Origin: Candidatus Aminicenantota bacterium
Lineage (GTDB): Bacteria; Acidobacteriota; Aminicenantia; UBA2199
Direction: 5' to 3'
Assembly: GCA_030610885.1 (NCBI GenBank)
Contig: JAUWQW010000006.1
Location: 1-47,277 of the forward strand
Length of the DNA stretch: 47,277 bases
Numbering within the stretch: the stretch's first letter is position 1; the number at the start of each line of letters is the position of its first letter. Below, in pieces: positions 42,273-47,277 of the stretch. Below the pieces are notes generated by a model that was given only the letters and a program-made list of their open reading frames with translations, searched no databases and was not told the DNA's origin. Position numbers and translations under genes: made by a program.

Positions 42273-44323
42273 AATTTTAACTCAACTCTTAAATCAGATA
42301 TTATTTTCTTCCAAATACTTAAAAAGGCATAATCGTCTGTCTTGAACACAGGCTTTAGATTTTTATAGTATTCTAAAGCATTTTCAATTCGTTCTTTGAA
42401 AAACGACAATCTATCTGGAATTGCTAACTCTTGAATTTCTTTGATTTCCTTCTGTCTACGATAAAGAAAGTGCTTTTTTGTAATTTCATCAACAACAACT
42501 TCATCAGGATTTTTACCTTTACAGTAAGGACATTCACATCTTAGGCTTTTTCCAGCTTTATTCTCTAAGATATCAAATATTTTAGATGGATCCTTTCTTT
42601 TAACAGCGATATTTCTCAACAATTCCGGAATATAATACATTACAAACATATTATATGGTTCACTTTTTTCACTATATAAACCTTCATAAAACGATTCAAA
42701 TCTAGCAGTTCCAGATTCAAATCCATGAATACCAAAGGAGAGTAATAGTAATCCAATTGTATTTACTCGTCCAGCAATAACAGGTTTACCTGTTGATTGT
42801 TGTAACAAATACAAAGTCTTTATGTAATGGAATAATTGAGCTGAATTAGATGAATAATCAATACAATCTACATATATTAAATAATAATCACAAGGCAAAC
42901 CTGAAAGAACATTTAAGAAATATTCCTGCTCCTCCTTGGATGTGAGAATATCAGTTTTGATACAAAAACCACCAACTAATGGAAGATCGATATTTTGATT
43001 ATCTAAAAAGCTTTTACTTTCTTTTAAAAGTTTTATATCAATTAAAAACCAGTCTTCTCTAGATTCATTTTTTATTGTCATTAAATTTGAATTATTACTC
43101 ATATGAAATGGTGTAATAATTGCTGTTGGATTATGTTTCAATTGCTCATTGATAACTAAATTTACATAATTCTGTTTTTTTTCTATGTCATCAAAATCGT
43201 TCAACTCAAGTTTGTTGTAGCCTTCCGGTGAATAAGGTAGTTCAACCAAACCCTTCACATCTGCAAATGTGTCATAAGCTAATCTCATAGTAGAAGGATC
43301 TATCATAAATGGGATTTGATTATCTTGTAAATGCTTTAAGAGTCCCTTCTGTCTATTCTGGTGATTTATTGGATATATACAATAATCTATATTATATCCA
43401 TCTTTATTAAAGTCTTTTAAAACTTTTTTTTCGTTATAAACTCTTAGGAAAAAAGTAGGTTCGAAAATTACTGAAGCAATTTTGTATTCTTTATCCCAAG
43501 TATCTATTGAATCGATTATTAAAGATATTTTATTAGGTCTCTTATAGTTGCTTTTTTCAAGTAGTTTATTTATTAAATTATCAATAGTATTTGAAAGTGA
43601 TGGATCAAACTGAAGTATCGAGAGTGGTTTTTCATTAATAATTTTATAAAAAAGTTGCTCTCGAGATGATACATCTCCATATGGATGTTTGCCTGTAAGC
43701 ATTTCAAAAAGAATTATGCCAAACGCATAATAGTCTGAACGATAATCTATATTTTTACTATCTTTAATTTGTTCTGGTGCCATATAAAGAGGGCTACCAA
43801 TCTGCGCCCCAGTTGAAGTAATTGAAGAAAAGTCAATTAATTTTGATAATCCAAAATCAACTATTTTAATTGTACCATCAGTTGTTAAGAAAATATTCTC
43901 CGGCTTGAGATCTCTATGTATTATATCCTTTTGGTGTATTTGATCTAAACCAATAATTATTTGTTTAGATATTTGGCTAGTTCTCTCTACATCAAATTTA
44001 CCAGTTTCTTCGATAGTTTCCTTTAAATTTTTACCATTTAGATATTCCATTACAACATACAAGTATTCTATATTTAGATTTATAAAACTACCATACCCAT
44101 AGATTTTAACGATATTTTCATGATTAACTCGTCTTAAAACTTCAACTTCTTGTGTAATCCGATTATGTTCAGGATTATTTTTAAATTCAGCATAAACATA
44201 TTGAAGGGAAAAAATCTTTATTGCATATTCTCTGTTATTTTTCTCACATTTATAAACAGAGCCAAATGATCCTTGCCCTCTGAATTCTTTGATTTTATAA
44301 CCGTTAACATTTAATCCAATCAT
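42269..44323 (-). CDS. Hanks-type Ser/Thr kinase fused to a TIM-barrel-like domain with CxCxxC
   Basis: A 684-residue two-part protein. The kinase domain (about 1-275) has every catalytic motif: GQGSFG (16-21), K36, HRDLKPEN (136-143), DFG (156-158) and APE (182-184), so it should be active. No transmembrane helix is present. Residues 285-600 form an alternating beta/alpha region (FMIDPSTMRLAYDTF, LPLVGGFCIKTDIL, YYLIYVDCIDY, GKPVIAGRVNTIGLLLLSFGIHGFESG) that looks like a barrel, closed by C596-E-C598-PY-C601 and H618. That cysteine pattern recalls the zinc site of tRNA-guanine transglycosylases, but I cannot confirm it. The C-terminus is helical. Paired with the nuclease-like gene as a two-gene cassette. 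Confidence 0.75.
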   Translation of the reverse strand: MIGLNVNGYKIKEFRGQGSFGSVYKCEKNNREYAIKIFSLQYVYAEFKNNPEHNRITQEVEVLRRVNHENIVKIYGYGSFINLNIEYLYVVMEYLNGKNLKETIEETGKFDVERTSQISKQIIIGLDQIHQKDIIHRDLKPENIFLTTDGTIKIVDFGLSKLIDFSSITSTGAQIGSPLYMAPEQIKDSKNIDYRSDYYAFGIILFEMLTGKHPYGDVSSREQLFYKIINEKPLSILQFDPSLSNTIDNLINKLLEKSNYKRPNKISLIIDSIDTWDKEYKIASVIFEPTFFLRVYNEKKVLKDFNKDGYNIDYCIYPINHQNRQKGLLKHLQDNQIPFMIDPSTMRLAYDTFADVKGLVELPYSPEGYNKLELNDFDDIEKKQNYVNLVINEQLKHNPTAIITPFHMSNNSNLMTIKNESREDWFLIDIKLLKESKSFLDNQNIDLPLVGGFCIKTDILTSKEEQEYFLNVLSGLPCDYYLIYVDCIDYSSNSAQLFHYIKTLYLLQQSTGKPVIAGRVNTIGLLLLSFGIHGFESGTARFESFYEGLYSEKSEPYNMFVMYYIPELLRNIAVKRKDPSKIFDILENKAGKSLRCECPYCKGKNPDEVVVDEITKKHFLYRRQKEIKEIQELAIPDRLSFFKERIENALEYYKNLKPVFKTDDYAFLSIWKKIISDLRVELKL

Positions 44324-44471
44324 ATATACTAACTATATACTAAAATATTTTAAAATGAAAGATAAAACCGAGCTATAGATGGCGATGATACAACAAACTA
44401 AATGCCAAATATTTCGTACAACTCGTTTATATCTGCAGTTAATTGCAGATATACATCCTTTTGTCTGGTAA
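44324..44471. other. Kinase upstream region with 10-bp inverted repeat
   Basis: TATATCTGCA (44428-44437) and TGCAGATATA (44444-44453) form a perfect stem around GTTAAT. No T-run follows. The kinase ATG at 44323 has no clear Shine-Dalgarno sequence or -35 box. The palindrome could be an operator for the kinase pair or an old terminator of the integrase fragment. Confidence 0.4.
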
Positions 44472-44612
44472 TTATTTGTCTTTATCAACTTTACCTTCTC
44501 CCTTCATACTATCCAATGGACCTACTATTAGACCCATATCTTTTCTACTAACATGAGTATAAATCTCTGTTGTTTTGCTGCTCTTGTGGTCGAGAATTTC
44601 CTGTATATATCC
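44472..44612 (-). pseudogene. C-terminal remnant of an integron-type tyrosine recombinase (copy 2)
   Basis: Reads GVELGYIQEILDHKSSKT then TEIYTHVS and GPLDSMKGEGKVDKDK to a stop at 44472-44474. This is the last box of IntI-like integrases with the Tyr nucleophile. It is about as different from copy 1 as two related integrases are, so it is not a recent duplicate. Upstream sequence passes directly into 95-bp repeat copy 3, whose ATG frame does not match the integrase frame. Confidence 0.78.
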
Positions 44613-44709
44613 AAGTTCAACCCCATAAAACCTTTCATCATAGATTTAACTCCTATTTTTGCTTGTCGTGATTTATTATACTCAATATTATATTATAAAT
44701 AAAGCAAAT
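44608..44709 (-). repeat. 95-bp repeat, copy 3
   Basis: Same unit as at 38752-38849 and 41355-41453, with TATAATATAATATTGAG, a ribosome-site-like AGGAG and ATGATGAAAGG. It passes directly into integrase remnant copy 2 and lies just after attC-like site E in the direction of transcription. Confidence 0.85.
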
Positions 44710-44739
44710 AAATCAAGTTCATTTTCATGGGAGTTTTTC

Positions 44740-44804
44740 TTTTGTTATATGTCCCAAAGAACAAGGTCCTAAACCCGCAGCGTATATGCTGTGTTATCGG
44801 ATGT
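44740..44804 (-). repeat. attC-like site E
   Basis: Core GTTATCG plus GATGT (44793-44804) preceded by the hairpin CAGCGTATATGCTG (44778-44791). The other core is replaced by GTTATAT in the inverse sense near 44743, so the outer part may be rearranged. It follows the J-domain gene. Confidence 0.55.
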
Positions 44805-44834
44805 CCCCCGCCATATTTATAAACAGGTTTCATA

Positions 44835-46625
44835 TTACGAAAATGAAAACACATAGACTTTGTTTGCTGTCATTACTTTCAAATTACCGTTCGCCCAATA
44901 TACATCGAATATATTGTTCTTGAAATTTATCCTACCTATCTCAACACCTTCGTCTGAAAATAGATGTAGTTCCTTTGCCCCTATGAGCATAAATCCAGTA
45001 TCGGTCCACCTTAAATCACCAGTTTTCCATGTTCCAACGTGAGTCAAGTATTTATCATCTTTAATGATATACAAACAATAATCTGTTTCAATGAAGAGAT
45101 ACTTTCCCTTCTCTCGTATTGATCTAGGAACGTTATGACAATGATATAGTTTTAATACGCTACCATCTTTTAATACACAGTAAACTTTGCCAGAATAACA
45201 TCCCAAATAAAACCTATCAGCATTAGGCCCTAAACACGTCGCATATATCCAATCTTCACCGGGACCAATCATTCCAATTTCGATAGTAAAGGACGTTGAT
45301 GTTCCTGGAATCTCAACCTTTATTTGATCCATCATTTTGTAATAATATTCAGCATTTTCTACTCCCCTAAAAGCTTGTTTTGCTTCTTCGCCTGTTAATT
45401 TCTCATACGCATTTATAATCTGTTTCATTCTTTCTGTAGCTCCAGGATCGTCTGGATTTCTATCAGGATGATATTTGAAGGCCATCATTCTAAACGCCTT
45501 CTTGATTTCTTCATAAATGGGTTCTCCGTGAAGTCCTAAAATAGAAAGGCTCCTTTGATATTCTTCAGAATAAGCTACTATTTCATCTGACGTCCTTTTT
45601 TCCCATCCCTCTTTAGGGGGCATCACCCAACTCTCGATTAGTTTCAAACTTGAATCCATCAAATATGCTCTATCAACATGTGTAAAAAGTAGAAATTGAC
45701 CTTCAGGAGATATGTCCACACACCGCACATGATATTTATTATCTGCAAATCTTTTAAGATCATAAGTACAAAAACAAGTGTCTTCTATAGAGTAGAAGTA
45801 AAGAATCATATCATCAGAGCTTGCAACAAACCTGTCAGAACACTCTGCTGACTTGAATCTATAAATCCCATGGTTTACTGTAAATTCTTTCTTAATGTTT
45901 CCCCCACTGTCTTTCACCATAAGAAATGACTTATCATATTTTGACTGCTCTTGGTTATAAACACAGTCAATGTAGAGAGTGTCTGATCCAACACGTTCTA
46001 TAAAATTCCAGTTCCTTCTCTTGGGGTTACTCTTTTTTTCAATTTTTGTCTCACTCAATAATATTGGGTTGTTCTGGTTAAGTTCAATTATTTCAAAATC
46101 AGGCTCTCTTTTCTTTTCTACCAATGCTACTGTTTTATAATCTGAATCGGGGGTATCTTGCCTGAGTTTTCCCACCAACTTATTAAACTTTCGTCTGTCG
46201 GTGTCTGTTATATAATCCTTACAAGTATCAAAAAATTCCTCAAATACTTTATATGCGTTCTGAAGTCTTTGCTTTTCTATCTCCTTGCTAATAATTTTTC
46301 GATATGTTCTCAACAAGTAAGTATAAAATGTTTGATGCGGATTCTCATAATTAAGCAATTTTAGAAACTCATCTTTGGCTTTTTCATACCATCTCCTGTT
46401 GTAGAAAAATACACCTTTGTTGTAGATTTCCCAATACTTTTGAGGTCGGCGATCTTCATTAAAGTCAGGTTTAGCTATCCGAGGTAAGTCAATCAATATG
46501 GCTGAGGAAGAATCTAAGATCTGCTTCTTTTTGCCTTTTTCATTTTCTTTTGATAATTTTGGTTGTATATCCTTGGATTTCTTTCCACCAAACCAATCTT
46601 TAAGACGAAAGAGCATTCCTATCAT
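44835..46625 (-). CDS. Beta-propeller-like protein with inserted DnaJ J-domain (cassette gene)
   Basis: A 596-residue protein. Residues about 60-150 are helical and TPR-like (KGVFFYNRRWYEKAKDEFLKLLNYE). Residues about 205-335 and 435-596 are repeated beta strands with a WD/propeller-like rhythm (VRCVDISPEGQFLLFTHVDRAY). Between them, about 358-420, lies a J-domain with the HPD triad at 386-388 (AFKYHPDRNPDD), which would recruit and stimulate an Hsp70. A J-domain in the middle of a propeller is unusual. Preceded by site F and followed by site E, so it is a single-gene cassette. Function unknown. Confidence 0.75.
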   Translation of the reverse strand: MIGMLFRLKDWFGGKKSKDIQPKLSKENEKGKKKQILDSSSAILIDLPRIAKPDFNEDRRPQKYWEIYNKGVFFYNRRWYEKAKDEFLKLLNYENPHQTFYTYLLRTYRKIISKEIEKQRLQNAYKVFEEFFDTCKDYITDTDRRKFNKLVGKLRQDTPDSDYKTVALVEKKREPDFEIIELNQNNPILLSETKIEKKSNPKRRNWNFIERVGSDTLYIDCVYNQEQSKYDKSFLMVKDSGGNIKKEFTVNHGIYRFKSAECSDRFVASSDDMILYFYSIEDTCFCTYDLKRFADNKYHVRCVDISPEGQFLLFTHVDRAYLMDSSLKLIESWVMPPKEGWEKRTSDEIVAYSEEYQRSLSILGLHGEPIYEEIKKAFRMMAFKYHPDRNPDDPGATERMKQIINAYEKLTGEEAKQAFRGVENAEYYYKMMDQIKVEIPGTSTSFTIEIGMIGPGEDWIYATCLGPNADRFYLGCYSGKVYCVLKDGSVLKLYHCHNVPRSIREKGKYLFIETDYCLYIIKDDKYLTHVGTWKTGDLRWTDTGFMLIGAKELHLFSDEGVEIGRINFKNNIFDVYWANGNLKVMTANKVYVFSFS

Positions 46626-46662
46626 TTTTTATTCACTCCTGAGTAAAAAGGCGGGCGATTTC

Positions 46663-46748
46663 ATATAACGCTTTCCAGTATTTGCAAAATGTCCCAAAGG
46701 GGCATTTAGGCGAACGGAGTGAGCCACAAACACCGTGTTAGCCGATGT
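46663..46748 (-). repeat. attC-like site F
   Basis: Cores ATATAAC (46663-46669) and GTTAGCC plus GATGT (46737-46748). Arms CCAGTATTTG (46675-46684) and CAAACACCG (46727-46735) pair over 9 bp with two G-T pairs. At 86 bp it is the best-formed site in the window. It lies between the HerA-like gene's stop and the J-domain gene's start. Confidence 0.75.
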
Positions 46749-46778
46749 TTTATCAATATAACACAACTGTTTCCATAT

Positions 46779-47277
46779 TTATAAATCTTTTCGCCTTGCA
46801 CGCCAACGCTTCACTATGCGGTCTACATCCATGCCTGCAATGCCTTTAGCCCAGCATTCAGCGAACTTCACATCCGCGCTCTTTGGTTCAGGGTTTGGAA
46901 AATCAATTAAAACTCTGGTAGGCATTACTACTGAATCCCCAACAATAAGCGCTTCGCCAGTTCGCAGTGATGGCAACATGGCCATCAGTCCAGCTAAGGA
47001 ATCGGGAACAAGACGCCGTACATAATTTTGGTCTTCAGGGTTGGTGAGGCGCATTGCGATAAAAGTGTTACACTGCGAAATAACAGTTTCAGAAAGTTCC
47101 TTTGGCCGCTGACTCACAACCATTACTCCTATTCCATATTTCCGTCCCTCCTTTGCAAGTCGCTCTACAGCAGATCTCGCTGCTGAGAACTTGGCTTCTG
47201 GACGGTTGGGGATATAGTTGTGCGCCTCCTCAAAGACCATCAAAATAGGAAATTCCCTTCGATTTGGATTCCAAAAA
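46779..47277 (-). CDS. HerA-like ATPase (DUF87 type), C-terminal part, runs off window
   Basis: The last 165 or so residues of a HerA/FtsK-superfamily ATPase. Walker B region ILMVFEEAHNYIP, then the sensor/arginine-type stretch VSQRPKELSETVISQCNTFIAMRLTNPEDQ and SLRTGEALIVGD, all typical of HerA-type DNA translocases. The frame continues through the window's right edge, so the internal ATG at 47243 is not the true start. Base composition is visibly more GC-rich than the neighbouring genes, suggesting a recent foreign origin. Followed by attC-like site F. HerA proteins often work with nucleases in repair or phage defence. Confidence 0.88.
   Translation of the reverse strand, partial: FWNPNRREFPILMVFEEAHNYIPNRPEAKFSAARSAVERLAKEGRKYGIGVMVVSQRPKELSETVISQCNTFIAMRLTNPEDQNYVRRLVPDSLAGLMAMLPSLRTGEALIVGDSVVMPTRVLIDFPNPEPKSADVKFAECWAKGIAGMDVDRIVKRWRARRKDL

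Noticed and set aside
38146-46748. CRISPR array or simple dispersed repeats
   Set aside because: Repeat spacing is gene-sized and irregular, cores are short with complementary arms, and genes lie between; attC-like fits better.

Overview
The window is AT-rich DNA with densely packed genes, standard-code ORFs and many near-consensus sigma70-type promoters. It comes from a diderm (Gram-negative type) bacterium: it carries RND efflux pumps, a periplasmic adaptor and a lytic transglycosylase that look like lipoproteins, and a complete late peptidoglycan-precursor module. I do not recognise the genus. The conserved proteins are divergent enough to suggest a little-studied lineage, perhaps a candidate phylum, but that is inference.

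Left part (1-12.3 kb), housekeeping. A minus-strand run reads thiC, an MBL-fold hydrolase broken by a frameshift in an A8 tract, yebC, ruvC, ruvA and ruvB (cut by the window edge). Then come an RlmD/TrmA-type RNA methyltransferase, a sirtuin, an AbiEii-type toxin with a small downstream partner, tRNA-Leu(UAA), a LysE-family exporter, a divergent YchF-like GTPase, a small secreted protein, a YciB-like/Nudix fusion and a GT2 glycosyltransferase. In several of these genes the promoter -10 box ends 6-10 bases before the ATG and there is no Shine-Dalgarno sequence, so leaderless transcripts are likely.

Middle (12.3-27.3 kb). A 1587-bp IS element with a 15-bp target duplication sits between two divergent promoters. 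It is followed by mglA-like GTPase, mltD-like transglycosylase and comM, and then an efflux operon: one membrane-fusion lipoprotein, two RND pumps in tandem (the first with an extra hydrophobic insert of about 215 residues) and a POT-like MFS transporter.

Cell-wall operon (27.4-34.3 kb, minus strand). An M16 peptidase is followed by one 1257-residue ORF that fuses MurG, an FHA-like domain, MurJ and a HEAT-like tail, then mraY and a membrane protein. Lipid I synthesis (MraY), lipid II synthesis (MurG) and lipid II flipping (MurJ) are thus adjacent, and the last two lie on one chain. I regard this as the most striking feature of the window.

Right part (34.4-47.3 kb). An operon of a P-loop kinase-like protein, an OPA-family transporter and an M29 aminopeptidase is followed by a cassette-like region from 38.1 kb to the window end. 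In it every gene is on the minus strand and nearly every gene is followed by an attC-like site (six seen). Fragments of the C-terminus of an integron-type tyrosine recombinase and three copies of a roughly 95-bp repeat are interspersed. Cargo: a DUF454 protein, a GNAT, a flavodoxin, a DUF3795 protein, a Hanks kinase/TIM-barrel-like fusion paired with a PD-(D/E)XK-like protein (a candidate defence pair), a beta-propeller protein with an inserted J-domain, and a HerA-like ATPase cut by the window edge. No intact integrase lies in the window, so this is either the distal part of a chromosomal integron or an attC cluster lacking an integrase.
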